From an uncultured Clostridia bacterium (GTDB lineage Bacteria; Bacillota; Clostridia; Lachnospirales; Bianqueaceae), in the NCBI GenBank assembly GCA_947570515.1, contig CANOUM010000021.1, forward strand, positions 1 through 15,237: a stretch of DNA of 15,237 bases. The letters run 5' to 3'. Within the stretch, counting starts at the first letter, position 1. Every line of letters begins with the position of its first letter. This document shows, in pieces, positions 7,005 through 14,724 of this stretch. The notes below the pieces were generated by a model. That model searched no databases. It worked only from the letters and a program-made list of their open reading frames with translations, and was not told the DNA's origin. The translations under genes and the position numbers were made by a program.

Positions 7005-7768
7005 AATTGGAGCTATATGCAAAAACGATGCGGCGTACGGTGACGGCCGCCGCTGTTGTACCGGCAGAATCACTAAAGCCCGGTCAGCGCTGCGCCTGCC
7101 TGTACCTGCTGCATGGCGTGCAGGGCAGCTATATCAACTGGCTTACAGCCACCAATTTGTTTCGGCTGCTGGGGCAATATAATGCGGCGCACGAAAAAAA
7201 GCTGGCGATCGTGCTTCCCAGCGGCGGCAATGGATTTTATCATCCGGCCGAGGGCCGAAAAGAGGATTACGAGCGCTTTGTTGGAGAAGAACTGCCGGAG
7301 CTTACCAGAGCCATGCTGCCGCTTTCTTCGTCCAGAGAGGATACCTGGATCGCAGGACTTTCTATGGGCGGTTATGGAGCGCTGCGGACAGGGCTGCTCT
7401 ATCCGGAGGTTTTCGGCTTTGCCGGCGGACTTTCCTCGGCGCTGCTGACGCAGGATATGGAGGGGCATTGCAAAGAAAATGGTGCATTTTTTGAGAGACC
7501 TGAGTTTTTGCAGGGGATTTTTGGAGATTTGCGGGAAGCGGCGGATAGCATGCATGATGTGCGGACATTGAGCCATCAGGCGAAGCGGCTGCCGAAGCTG
7601 TATCTGGCTTGCGGCAGGCAGGATGGGCTGCTGGATTTGACGAGGGGACTGCATGAAGACTGGCAGCAATCGGGAATTGAGCATGTGTATGAAGAGCATG
7701 ACGGTGGTCATGATTGGGCCTTTTGGGAATGGGGTCTGGAGAGAATTTTGAAGCTCAGAGGAGAGTAA
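6992..7768 (+). CDS. Alpha/beta hydrolase, putative esterase, second paralogue
   Basis: A 258-residue paralogue of the preceding esterase. Shared blocks are LYLLHG, the stretch SREDTWIAGLSMGG, and GGHDW against GGHNW. The triad is Ser124, Asp211 (GRQDGLLD) and His240. The first gene's missing region is present here: FFERPEFLQGIFGDL and nearby residues 160-190. The start at 6992 is preferred because AGGAGGG lies seven bases upstream and the protein then aligns with its paralogue from residue 1 (MAIL against MAVI). A start at 6932 would add 20 unrelated residues. The gene overlaps the end of the first esterase by 13 bases, so translation is likely coupled. Tandem duplication followed by divergence is the simplest origin. 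The substrate is unknown; an acetylated or acylated carbohydrate is only a guess. Confidence 0.88.
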   Translation: MAILKLELYAKTMRRTVTAAAVVPAESLKPGQRCACLYLLHGVQGSYINWLTATNLFRLLGQYNAAHEKKLAIVLPSGGNGFYHPAEGRKEDYERFVGEELPELTRAMLPLSSSREDTWIAGLSMGGYGALRTGLLYPEVFGFAGGLSSALLTQDMEGHCKENGAFFERPEFLQGIFGDLREAADSMHDVRTLSHQAKRLPKLYLACGRQDGLLDLTRGLHEDWQQSGIEHVYEEHDGGHDWAFWEWGLERILKLRGE

Positions 7769-7774
7769 GGTACG

Positions 7775-8584
7775 ATGGGGATTTTTGATGGATATCTGAT
7801 CTGTTCGGACTGTGATGGCACGATGACGAATAAAAAGGGGGAGCTTTCGCAGGAGAATGCGGCGGCAATCCGGTATTTTCAGCAGGAGGGCGGTCTGTTT
7901 ACCGTGGCGACGGGACGGTTTCCTAAGCATGTTGGAAAGTTTGAGGCCGATTTTAAGCCTAATACATATCAGGTGGTGGGCAATGGAACGACGATTTATG
8001 ATGTAGAAAGTGACAGGGTGCTGCATGAGGTTACGATGGAACCGCCGGAGGAGGCGGTGCGGTATGTGGTAGAGCAGGGGCTGTGTCATTTGATTTTTGT
8101 GGATCATTTGCATCATTCGGTGCGCTGGAGCGATGGTGAAATTGCGCGTCTGGATATGCCGGCCAGTGATCTGGAGGAGCTGTTTCAGGCAGAAAAGGAG
8201 AGCTGGCACAAGGTTAATTTTTGTTTTGATACGCCGGAGGAGACGGTGCGCGTGCAGCAGCTGATGAAGGAGCGTTTTCCGCAGTATAAGTTTGAGAGAA
8301 GCTGGGCAACGGGTATGGAGCTGCTGCCTGCAGAGGGCGGCAAAGGGCCGGCGATTGTGCGGCTGAAAGAGATATTGGGCGATCGGGTGCGCAGAGTTAT
8401 TGGCGCGGGGGATTATGAAAACGATGTATCGATGCTGCAGGTGGCCGATGTGGGATATGCCGTGGCGAATGCGGCAGAGCTTTGCCGTGCAGCGGCGGAT
8501 CGGATTACAGTGGATTGTGATCATCATGCGATTGCCGTGATTATACAGGAGCTGGAGCAGGAAGCGAAGAAGGTTTGCAGATGA
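7775..8584 (+). CDS. HAD superfamily hydrolase, Cof-type sugar phosphatase-like
   Basis: This 269-residue cytoplasmic phosphatase is of the HAD IIB (Cof) type. Motif I is SDCDGT, with Asp12 as nucleophile and Asp14 as acid/base. Motif II is the TGR segment (ATGRF) near residue 46. Lys190 in GGKGPAI is motif III, and GDYEND (Asp213-Asp217) is motif IV, binding Mg. The large cap between motifs II and III fits the IIB group, which mostly acts on sugar phosphates and similar small phosphoesters. The gene starts six bases after the esterase stop. Its own stop overlaps the start of the MATE gene as ATGA. The exact substrate cannot be read from sequence. Confidence 0.92.
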   Translation: MGIFDGYLICSDCDGTMTNKKGELSQENAAAIRYFQQEGGLFTVATGRFPKHVGKFEADFKPNTYQVVGNGTTIYDVESDRVLHEVTMEPPEEAVRYVVEQGLCHLIFVDHLHHSVRWSDGEIARLDMPASDLEELFQAEKESWHKVNFCFDTPEETVRVQQLMKERFPQYKFERSWATGMELLPAEGGKGPAIVRLKEILGDRVRRVIGAGDYENDVSMLQVADVGYAVANAAELCRAAADRITVDCDHHAIAVIIQELEQEAKKVCR

Positions 8585-9915
8585 AGGATATGACAAAAGG
8601 GAGTCCATTGCGGATTATTCTGAGCTTTGCAATTCCGATGATTTTAAGCGGGATGCTGCAGCAGTGCTATAATATTGCGGACAGCATTATCGCCGGGCAG
8701 TATGCAGGCGTGAATGCGCTGGCCGCCGTGGGCGTGTCAAATCCGATTACGTCTTTGTTTGTGAGTTTGGGCAGCGGGGCAGGCATGGGCTGCAGCGTGG
8801 TCATTTCACAGCTGTTTGGCGCAAAGGAAATGAAGAAGCTCAAAACCTCCATTTATACAGCGGTTTTATCTTTTGTGGTGCTGAGTCTGATTCTCATGTT
8901 GGTAGGACAAGGGTTTGCTGATCCGCTGACGCATCTGATGAATACGCCGGAGGAGATCTATGGGGATGCGCTTTCCTATCTGCGTATTTATATGTGGGGC
9001 TTGCCGTTTTTGTTTTTATATAATATTGCCAATGCTGTTTTTAACGCGCTGGGGGATTCCAAAAAGCCGCTGTATTTTCTGATGTTTTCTACGGTTTTTA
9101 ATATCGTTTTAGATATCTTTTTTGTGGCGGTGCTGCACTGGGGCGTGCGCGGCGTGGCATGGGCGACTTTTATTGCGCAGGGGCTGGCATCTGCTTTAGC
9201 CATCAGTGTGCTGCTGTTTAAGGTGCGCCGGCTGGAAGAAAAGGTTTCGTATTTTGATAAAAAGCTTTTGGCTGGTATGAGCCGGGTAGGGATTCCGACG
9301 ATGCTGCAGATGTCGATTGTGAGTATTGGCAATCTGTTTGTGCAGGCTTTGGTGAATACGTATGGTGCTGACTTTATTGCCGGGTATTCGGCGGCCCTTA
9401 AAATCAGCGGCTTTTTCACGGTAGTGATTGCAACGATGGGTACGGCGGTGGCTACGTTTACGGCGCAGAATATCGGAGCAGGACAAATGGAGCGGCCGGG
9501 ACAGGGGCTGCGGGCAGGTATGCTGATGAATTTTGTGTATTGCACGGCGGCCGTGATATTGGTGTTTGTATGCGGCAGGCAGCTGATTGGGCTATTTGTG
9601 GATGAGACAGCGTCAGCAGAGGTGTATCGGGCCGGAGCCGGATATCTTAGAGTGGTGGTAAGCAGCAGCTTCTTTTTTGTGATTTTGAATAATACATGTG
9701 CCGTAAGCCGGGGCGCAGGCTATATGATTGCGTTTACTTCGACTACGCTTGTGGATCTGGTGATTCGGGTAGTCTCTGCTTATGCATTAAGCGGTATACT
9801 GGGAAGCAGCTCCGTATATTGGTCGGTTGGGATTGGCTGGCTTGTCGGGGCGGTGATGGGAGCTTATTTTTATCGAAGCGGTAAATGGAAGCAGGTCAAA
9901 CTGCTTAAAGAATAA
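8581..9915 (+). CDS. MATE family efflux transporter
   Basis: This 444-residue protein of about twelve TM segments is typical in length for the MATE family, which exports cationic drugs or metabolites against Na+ or H+. The N-terminal half has the family's MTKGSPLRIILSFAIPMILSG opening and a GMLQQCYNIADSIIAGQY segment. Each half repeats the six-helix pattern; the second begins near KLLAGMSRVGIPTMLQM. The ATG at 8581 overlaps the HAD stop codon (ATGA), with an AGAAGG-like site seven bases upstream. A TTG at 8575 would add two residues but sits too close to that site. It is the last gene of the 2929-9915 run. No strong terminator follows, so some read-through into nagA is possible. The substrate is unknown. 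Confidence 0.93.
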   Translation: MKDMTKGSPLRIILSFAIPMILSGMLQQCYNIADSIIAGQYAGVNALAAVGVSNPITSLFVSLGSGAGMGCSVVISQLFGAKEMKKLKTSIYTAVLSFVVLSLILMLVGQGFADPLTHLMNTPEEIYGDALSYLRIYMWGLPFLFLYNIANAVFNALGDSKKPLYFLMFSTVFNIVLDIFFVAVLHWGVRGVAWATFIAQGLASALAISVLLFKVRRLEEKVSYFDKKLLAGMSRVGIPTMLQMSIVSIGNLFVQALVNTYGADFIAGYSAALKISGFFTVVIATMGTAVATFTAQNIGAGQMERPGQGLRAGMLMNFVYCTAAVILVFVCGRQLIGLFVDETASAEVYRAGAGYLRVVVSSSFFFVILNNTCAVSRGAGYMIAFTSTTLVDLVIRVVSAYALSGILGSSSVYWSVGIGWLVGAVMGAYFYRSGKWKQVKLLKE

Positions 9916-9952
9916 GGCCCGGCGGAGGGTTTTTGAAAAATTTGAAAAAATG

Positions 9953-9981
9953 TTGACTAGAGAAACGGAAGAGGGTATCAT
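9953..9981 (+). promoter_or_regulatory. Near-consensus promoter for nagA-nagB
   Basis: TTGACT (9953-9958) and TATCAT (9976-9981) are exactly 17 bases apart, each one mismatch from consensus. Transcription would start near 9988. The leader contains ATTGC-N10-GCAAT at about 9992-10011, a possible but unproven operator half-site pair. Confidence 0.68.
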
Positions 9982-10040
9982 ATGAGAGAGATTGCGTTGC
10001 GAAATGCAATTAAAAATCCGAAGAAAAGAGGGGTTTTTGC

Positions 10041-11201
10041 ATGAAATGTATTATCAATGGTAAGATCATTCTGCCAGATCAGATTGTAGAGGGAAAAGCA
10101 CTTGTGTTTGATCAAAAGATCGAAGCAATTGTGCCGCCTTCTGAGCTGGATCAGTATGAAAATTTAGAGATGATAGATGCGGAGGGACAGTACGTTTCTC
10201 CCGGTTTGGTAGATGTTCATATTCATGGCTGCGGCGGAGAAGATACAAGTGATAATAAGCCGGGCGCTATTCAGAAAATGAGCCAAATGATCGCACAGTT
10301 TGGCGTGACTTCTTGGCTTCCGACTTCGATGACGCTTCCGGCAGAGCATTTGGCACAAACCTTTGAAATGGTGCGTGAAGCTAAGAAGGCCAGTGAGCAG
10401 GATCCGCAGAGCTGGGGCGGAGCACAGGTGCTGGGCGTGAATATGGAAGGACCTTATATCAATGTTGAACGCAAAGGAGCACATGTAGCGGAATATATTC
10501 AGGCGCCGGATGTGGAGTTTACAAAACAGTTTGCGGATGTGATTAAATTAGTGACCATTGCACCGGAGGTGCCCGGCGGCATGGAGTTTGTAGAACGGAT
10601 TTCAAAGGAAACCGATATTGTGTGTTCTTTGGGGCATACGGCAGCGGATTATAAAACGGCAAAGGAATGTTTTGCAAGGGGCTGCAATCATGTAACGCAT
10701 TTATTTAATGCGCAGACAGGTCTGCATCATCGGGATCCCGGCGTAGTAGGTGCATCGCTTACAAGTCCGGAGGTATATACGGAGATGATTTGTGATACGT
10801 TCCACATTCATGCGGGCGTATTCCAGTTGGTAGCGGATTGTAAAAAAGATAAATTGGTGCTCATTACGGACTGCATGCGTGCCGGCGGATTGCCGGACGG
10901 AGAGTACAGCCTCGGCGGGCAAAAGGTATTTGTAAAAGGCATTGAATGCCGGCTGGAAAGCGGTACGATTGCCGGCAGCGTGCTGCGCCTTCATAAAGCA
11001 GTGCAGAATATTGTTAAGCATACCAATTGGACACTGCCGCAGGCGGTGGCAGCAGCGAGCCTGTCTCCTGCAGAGTCTATTGGCATGGGGGATCGAAAAG
11101 GTTCTTTGGAAGCAGGAAAAGATGCGGATATTTTGTTGGCAGATGCTGACTTTGAAATTATCAAAACATTTGTAGGAGGCAAACAGGTTTATGGAAACTA
11201 A
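10041..11201 (+). CDS. nagA: N-acetylglucosamine-6-phosphate deacetylase
   Basis: NagA removes acetate from GlcNAc-6-phosphate to give glucosamine-6-phosphate, which NagB uses. The 386-residue protein is the normal family length. Amidohydrolase landmarks are in place: DVHIHG (His60, His62), NMEGPY (Glu136, metal ligand), LGHTAADY (His199), THLFNAQTGLHHRDPG (His220) and LITDCMRAGG with catalytic Asp277. The final segment GKDADILLAD is typical of the family. AGAGGGG lies seven bases before ATG. The gene overlaps nagB by 11 bases and has its own promoter at 9953-9981, so nagA-nagB is a two-gene unit for amino-sugar catabolism or cell-wall recycling. No GntR-type NagR gene is in the window, so the regulator cannot be named. 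Confidence 0.96.
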   Translation: MKCIINGKIILPDQIVEGKALVFDQKIEAIVPPSELDQYENLEMIDAEGQYVSPGLVDVHIHGCGGEDTSDNKPGAIQKMSQMIAQFGVTSWLPTSMTLPAEHLAQTFEMVREAKKASEQDPQSWGGAQVLGVNMEGPYINVERKGAHVAEYIQAPDVEFTKQFADVIKLVTIAPEVPGGMEFVERISKETDIVCSLGHTAADYKTAKECFARGCNHVTHLFNAQTGLHHRDPGVVGASLTSPEVYTEMICDTFHIHAGVFQLVADCKKDKLVLITDCMRAGGLPDGEYSLGGQKVFVKGIECRLESGTIAGSVLRLHKAVQNIVKHTNWTLPQAVAAASLSPAESIGMGDRKGSLEAGKDADILLADADFEIIKTFVGGKQVYGN

Positions 11202-11973
11202 TGCAAAATGGTACACGAATGGTAAAAACAAAAATGTAAAGGTCTTGGTCTGCAAGGATTATGAGACGCTGAGCAAAAAGGCTGCCGCTATTCTGGCGGG
11301 CATTGTAAATGTAAAGCCGGAGGCAATTCTGGGACTGGCAACCGGTTCTTCTCCGGTTGGAACCTATCAGGAGCTGATCAAGATGTACAAGGAGGGAATG
11401 CTGGATTTCAGTCAGGTGAAAACGTATAATCTGGATGAATATTATCCGCTGGAGCCTACCAATGATCAGAGCTATCATTATTTCATGAATGAAAATCTGT
11501 TTAATCATGTGAATATTGATAAAAATCAGGTGCACGTTCCGGATGGAAATGCAGAAGATATGAATGAGGCATGTGAATCTTATGAAGCAATGCTGAATGA
11601 AATTGGCGGTGTGGATATTCAGGTGCTGGGAATCGGTGGTAATGGTCATATCGGATTTAATGAGCCGGCTGATACATTTGTAGGTCCCACACATGTGGTT
11701 GAGCTGACGGAAAGCACCATTCAGGCTAACTCCCGTTTCTTTGAGAAGATTGAGGATGTGCCCACCAAAGCCATTAGCATGGGGATTGGTTCTATTATGA
11801 AAGCGAAAAAAATTCTGCTGGTAGCCAATGGAGAGGGAAAAGCAAAAGCGATTGCTGCCACACTGGAAGGCCCGATCACGCCGCAGGTACCGGCATCTGT
11901 ACTGCAGCTGCATCCGGATGTTACGATCATTATTGATGAGGCAGCAGCAGCAGATCTTAAAGAATACAAGTAA
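11191..11973 (+). CDS. nagB: Glucosamine-6-phosphate deaminase
   Basis: NagB converts glucosamine-6-phosphate to fructose-6-phosphate and ammonia. The 260-residue protein carries GLATGSSPVGTY (phosphate loop, 48-59), YNLDEYYPL with the catalytic Asp82, and GIGGNGHIGFNEP with His153 and Glu158. Residue 151 is Asn where E. coli NagB has Asp141, as in other Bacillota-type enzymes. LEGPITPQVPASVLQLHP near the C-terminus is conserved. The N-terminus has about 15 residues before the usual KVLV start, but no closer in-frame start codon exists. The ATG at 11191 lies inside nagA. Its AGGAGG is eleven bases upstream, a somewhat long spacing, so coupling to nagA translation is likely. A terminator follows 24 bases after the stop. 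Confidence 0.96.
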   Translation: METNAKWYTNGKNKNVKVLVCKDYETLSKKAAAILAGIVNVKPEAILGLATGSSPVGTYQELIKMYKEGMLDFSQVKTYNLDEYYPLEPTNDQSYHYFMNENLFNHVNIDKNQVHVPDGNAEDMNEACESYEAMLNEIGGVDIQVLGIGGNGHIGFNEPADTFVGPTHVVELTESTIQANSRFFEKIEDVPTKAISMGIGSIMKAKKILLVANGEGKAKAIAATLEGPITPQVPASVLQLHPDVTIIIDEAAAADLKEYK

Positions 11974-11997
11974 AATTTAATGTTTGTTCACAATTTG

Positions 11998-12036
11998 AGC
12001 GCCGGGAACGCTTGTAAGTTCCCGGCGCTTAGTTTA
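11998..12036 (+). terminator. Intrinsic terminator after nagB, overlapping the next promoter
   Basis: Arms AGCGCCGGGAAC (11998-12009) and its exact complement (12018-12029) form a 12-bp GC-rich stem with loop GCTTGTAA. The tail TAGTTTATAAT is only moderately T-rich. The loop and tail also make up a candidate promoter for the YesL-like gene. Confidence 0.8.
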
Positions 12037-12040
12037 TAAT
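12012..12040 (+). promoter_or_regulatory. Candidate promoter nested in the nagB terminator
   Basis: TTGTAA (12012-12017), lying in the terminator loop, is followed after exactly 17 bases by a perfect TATAAT (12035-12040). Transcription would start near 12047, leaving a leader of about 40 bases to the YesL-like gene with TAGGAGGG before its ATG. Confidence 0.55.
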
Positions 12041-12088
12041 AGAATGTACTGAAATAATGGATCTGCGTAATGCGTAGGAGGGTTTTGT

Positions 12089-12910
12089 ATGACATTTAAA
12101 GAAGTAGTCGGAATTGACGGACCGTTTTCGCGAATTGGTACATTGATATTCGAAATTATATACTGTAATGTCCTGTGGCTTTTGTTTGGAGGGCCGATTG
12201 CTGTTGTTATTTTAAGCTATCTGCCGATCGTAACTAATCAGGCGACATATATTCTTAATCTGGTGCTCACAGTTGTTTTCTTTTTGAACATGGGACCGGC
12301 GACAACGGCTGCGTTTTCAGCACTAGGCAAGCGCCAGCGGAAAGAGGAGACCTATACGTTCCGGGATTTTTGGCACTCCTATAAGCAAAACTATAAGCAG
12401 GGACTGGTGGTAGCTTTAATCTTTACACTTACATTCGGGCTTTTGGGGTATGCAATTTGGCTCGAAGTGGTCAATATGGGATTGTACGGAAAGATGATGT
12501 ATATTGTGCTTCCGGTGCAAGGTTTTGTGATCATAGAGTTGATATTTATTCTTACCTATATTTTTGCTTTGCTTGCACGGTTTGAAATGTCGACTAAAAA
12601 TTTGTTTAAGTATGCATTTATGATGGCCAATAAACATCTGCTGACCACATTGCTGTGTGCGGCGCTTTTGATTGCCAGCATAGCTGCCTTCCTGTTTTGG
12701 AATATGCTCTCGAGCGTGTTTATGTTTGGACTTTGTTTTTATTTTTCTGCCATGCTGCTTGAAAGAGTATTTCGTAATTATATGCCGGACGAGGATGAGG
12801 CACTGGCAGACGAGGATGTGGAAAACTATAATTTGGACGCAGAGCGGCAGGCAATTATTGACCGTTATACCGGCAAACTGAATCAGGAAGAAAATCAGTC
12901 TAAAGAGTAA
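12089..12910 (+). CDS. YesL family membrane protein (DUF624)
   Basis: This 273-residue protein has about five or six TM segments. The early region NVLWLLFGGPIAVV, followed by MGPATTAAFSALGK and TFRDFWHSYKQNYKQG, matches the DUF624/YesL pattern (NLLWLL, PATTA, RDFWRSFKQNFKQ). YesL proteins often sit near sugar-uptake genes, but their role is not established. The location just after nagAB fits that trend weakly. The C-terminal tail is acidic and cytoplasmic (PDEDEALADEDVENYN), longer than in many relatives. TAGGAGGG lies eight bases before ATG. The gene is monocistronic, bounded by two terminators, and its promoter appears to use the loop of the upstream one. Confidence 0.82.
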   Translation: MTFKEVVGIDGPFSRIGTLIFEIIYCNVLWLLFGGPIAVVILSYLPIVTNQATYILNLVLTVVFFLNMGPATTAAFSALGKRQRKEETYTFRDFWHSYKQNYKQGLVVALIFTLTFGLLGYAIWLEVVNMGLYGKMMYIVLPVQGFVIIELIFILTYIFALLARFEMSTKNLFKYAFMMANKHLLTTLLCAALLIASIAAFLFWNMLSSVFMFGLCFYFSAMLLERVFRNYMPDEDEALADEDVENYNLDAERQAIIDRYTGKLNQEENQSKE

Positions 12911-12930
12911 ATCTGATTTTTGTAGTGCTT

Positions 12931-12969
12931 ACCCCGAGAAAGTATTTGTATTTTCTCGGGGTTTTTGTT
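12931..12969 (+). terminator. Intrinsic terminator after the YesL-like gene, overlapping the next promoter
   Basis: Arms ACCCCGAGAAA (12931-12941) and TTTCTCGGGGT (12952-12962) give an 11-bp stem with a ten-base loop, followed by TTTTGTT. This is a classical strong terminator 20 bases past the stop. Its loop holds the proposed -35 of ccdA. Confidence 0.9.
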
Positions 12970-12974
12970 ATAGT
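12946..12974 (+). promoter_or_regulatory. Candidate promoter nested in the YesL-gene terminator, driving ccdA
   Basis: TTGTAT in the terminator loop (12946-12951) and TATAGT (12969-12974) are 17 bases apart. The -35 matches only TTG well. The geometry is the same as at 12012-12040. Transcription would start near 12981, with AGAGAGG just before the ccdA ATG at 12996, so the leader is very short. Confidence 0.48.
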
Positions 12975-12995
12975 AAAGAAACAGAGAGGTGTATT

Positions 12996-13655
12996 ATGTC
13001 ATATGTTATTGCTTTTTTAGAAGGGATTATTACTTTTATTTCTCCCTGTTTGCTGCCGATGCTTCCGGTATATGTTTCATATTTTGCCGGAGGTATGGAA
13101 CGGGATGCAAAAAGAACAGTAAAAAATGCATTAGGATTCATAGCGGGTTTTACAACGGTCTTTGTTTTGCTGGGCGCCTTGGCTGGGACGATAGGACAAA
13201 TTCTGAATGAATATAAAAGAATAGTTAATCTGATTACCGGACTGATTGTCATATTTTTTGGGTTTTACCATCTTGGGTTGTTTAAACTTAGCATTTTTAA
13301 AGGAGTTCGATTTTCCAAAACCGACGGTCTCGGTTTCTTTTCTTCTTTTTTGTTTGGAATGGTCTTTTCTCTTGGCTGGACCCCCTGCGTGGGAGCATTT
13401 TTAGGTTCAGCTCTGATGCTTGCTGCCAGTGAAGGAACTTTTTTGACAGGCATTACTATGCTCCTTTTATATTCTTTGGGACTTGGGATTCCCTTTTTGA
13501 TCAGCGCTATTTTGATTGATCAGCTGAAAGGCGTATTCCAACTGATTAAAAAGCACTATAGAGGAATTCAAATCATATGCGGATCATTGCTGGTGCTGGT
13601 GGGTATTTTAATGATGTGCGGATTATTTGACCGATTTTTAAATCTACTTTCATAG
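12996..13655 (+). CDS. ccdA: CcdA/DsbD-type transmembrane thiol-disulfide transporter
   Basis: This 219-residue, six-TM protein is of the short CcdA type. It carries reducing equivalents from cytoplasmic thioredoxin across the membrane to extracytoplasmic thiol proteins. The two redox cysteines lie in the expected helices: Cys18 in SPCLLPMLPVYVSYF and Cys131 in LGWTPCVGA. The protein has neither the N- nor the C-terminal thioredoxin domains of full DsbD; that role is supplied by the next gene, eight bases downstream. AGAGAGG lies before ATG with a short spacing. The family serves cytochrome c maturation in aerobes, but no haem-handling gene is seen here, so a general extracytoplasmic reductase system is more likely. 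Confidence 0.92.
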   Translation: MSYVIAFLEGIITFISPCLLPMLPVYVSYFAGGMERDAKRTVKNALGFIAGFTTVFVLLGALAGTIGQILNEYKRIVNLITGLIVIFFGFYHLGLFKLSIFKGVRFSKTDGLGFFSSFLFGMVFSLGWTPCVGAFLGSALMLAASEGTFLTGITMLLLYSLGLGIPFLISAILIDQLKGVFQLIKKHYRGIQIICGSLLVLVGILMMCGLFDRFLNLLS

Positions 13656-13663
13656 GGGGATAT

Positions 13664-14248
13664 ATGAAAAAAAGCAGTATTGAATGGCTTGCTGGAGTCA
13701 TTTTACTTGTAGGCATGCTTGCGGGCGCTTTGTTTTTATACCGTCAATTGAGTCAAGGATATAATAAAGATAATTTGAAGCAGAATACGACGGACGAAGC
13801 ACCGGATGAGAGCAGCGCGGCAGCGCAGAATACGGTAAAGGCACCGGATTTTACAGTACTGGATGCAGAAGGAAATGAGGTCAAGCTTTCTGATTATACA
13901 GGAAAGCCGATTGTACTTAATTTCTGGGCTACATGGTGCTACTATTGTAAAGAGGAAATGCCGGATTTTCATACAGCCTATGAGCAATATTCGGAGATTC
14001 AGTTTTTGATGGTGAATGCAACGGATGGAAATAGAGAAACAGTGGATAGTGCTAAAGCATATATTCAGGAACAGGAATTTGAGTTTGAGGTACTGTTTGA
14101 TACTAAACGAGAGGCAGTAAGTGCATATTATGTGACTAGCTATCCAACAACTTATTTTATAGATAAAGATGGAACGCTCATTGCAAAGAGCAGTGGGATG
14201 ATCGATTTACTCACCTTGGAAAAGGGCATTAAACTGATTAGTGAATAG
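13664..14248 (+). CDS. Membrane-anchored TlpA/ResA-like thioredoxin
   Basis: This 194-residue protein has one N-terminal hydrophobic anchor (9-26) after a KK-containing start. It lacks a lipobox Cys, so it is tethered by the helix. A low-complexity linker (31-60) leads to an AhpC/TSA-Redoxin fold. The active site is WCYYC (Cys92, Cys95), following NFWAT, and the cis-proline is Pro161 in SYPTTYFID. It probably reduces disulfides on exported proteins and is itself reduced by CcdA, encoded eight bases upstream. AGGGGG lies close before ATG. ResA-type specificity for cytochrome c cannot be shown. Confidence 0.92.
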   Translation: MKKSSIEWLAGVILLVGMLAGALFLYRQLSQGYNKDNLKQNTTDEAPDESSAAAQNTVKAPDFTVLDAEGNEVKLSDYTGKPIVLNFWATWCYYCKEEMPDFHTAYEQYSEIQFLMVNATDGNRETVDSAKAYIQEQEFEFEVLFDTKREAVSAYYVTSYPTTYFIDKDGTLIAKSSGMIDLLTLEKGIKLISE

Positions 14249-14257
14249 GAGGAAGTT

Positions 14258-14710
14258 ATGCTAGAAGTAGGACAAAAAGCTCCGGAGTTTACCTTGAAGG
14301 ATCAGAATGGAAACGATGTTTCCCTGTCAGATTTCAGAAATAAAAAGGTCGTGCTGTATTTTTATTCTAGGGATAATTCGCCGGGATGTACCCGTCAGGC
14401 TTGTGCCTATGCAGGGTTATATACGGAATTTAGGAGTAAGGGTGCGGAAGTAATCGGTATCAGTAAGGATAGTGTGGAGGCGCATGCTAGATTTGCACAA
14501 AAGCATGCCTTGCCGTTTATCTTATTATCGGATCCTGATCTCAGCGTCATTAAGGCGTATGGGATCTGGAAGGAAAGAAAACAGAACGGTAAGCTTGGGA
14601 TGGGAGTAGAACGCTCTACTTTTGTCATTGACGAGCAGGGAAACATTGAAAGAATTATGTCAAAGGTCAAGCCGGATACGGATGCGGTGGATACGTTGAC
14701 TAGGCTGTAG
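14258..14710 (+). CDS. bcp: Bcp-type thioredoxin-dependent peroxiredoxin
   Basis: This 150-residue cytoplasmic peroxiredoxin reduces hydrogen peroxide and organic or fatty acid hydroperoxides. The Bcp signature is FYSRDNSPGCTRQAC, with the peroxidatic Cys44 and a second Cys49 five residues on, the Bcp two-cysteine spacing. The usual FYPKD is FYSRD here. GVERSTFVIDEQGNI is the expected downstream block. Strong TAGGAGG lies before ATG, nine bases after the thioredoxin gene stop, so ccdA, the thioredoxin and bcp form one operon. No terminator follows; a micro-ORF and the fic gene come next. Confidence 0.93.
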   Translation: MLEVGQKAPEFTLKDQNGNDVSLSDFRNKKVVLYFYSRDNSPGCTRQACAYAGLYTEFRSKGAEVIGISKDSVEAHARFAQKHALPFILLSDPDLSVIKAYGIWKERKQNGKLGMGVERSTFVIDEQGNIERIMSKVKPDTDAVDTLTRL

Positions 14711-14724
14711 AAGGAGTGCTGCCC

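Noticed and set aside
7073..8608. A 511-codon open frame on the minus strand
   Set aside because: It lies antisense to the second esterase and HAD genes, which carry clear motifs. Its translation is rich in His, Arg, Leu and Pro with no recognisable domain, as expected for a shadow of GC-biased codons.
9916..9940. Terminator after the MATE gene
   Set aside because: There is a T-tract (GGGTTTTTG), but the CCC/GGG pairing before it is only three base pairs, too weak to call.
9982..10044. A 20-codon frame MREIALRNAIKN... whose stop overlaps the nagA start as ATGA
   Set aside because: Its ATG overlaps and follows the proposed -10 element and lies before the expected transcription start near 9988, so it would not be in the nagA message. 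It also lacks a ribosome site.
11161..11913. A 250-codon open frame on the minus strand
   Set aside because: It lies antisense to nagB and the end of nagA, both certain genes, and has no motif.
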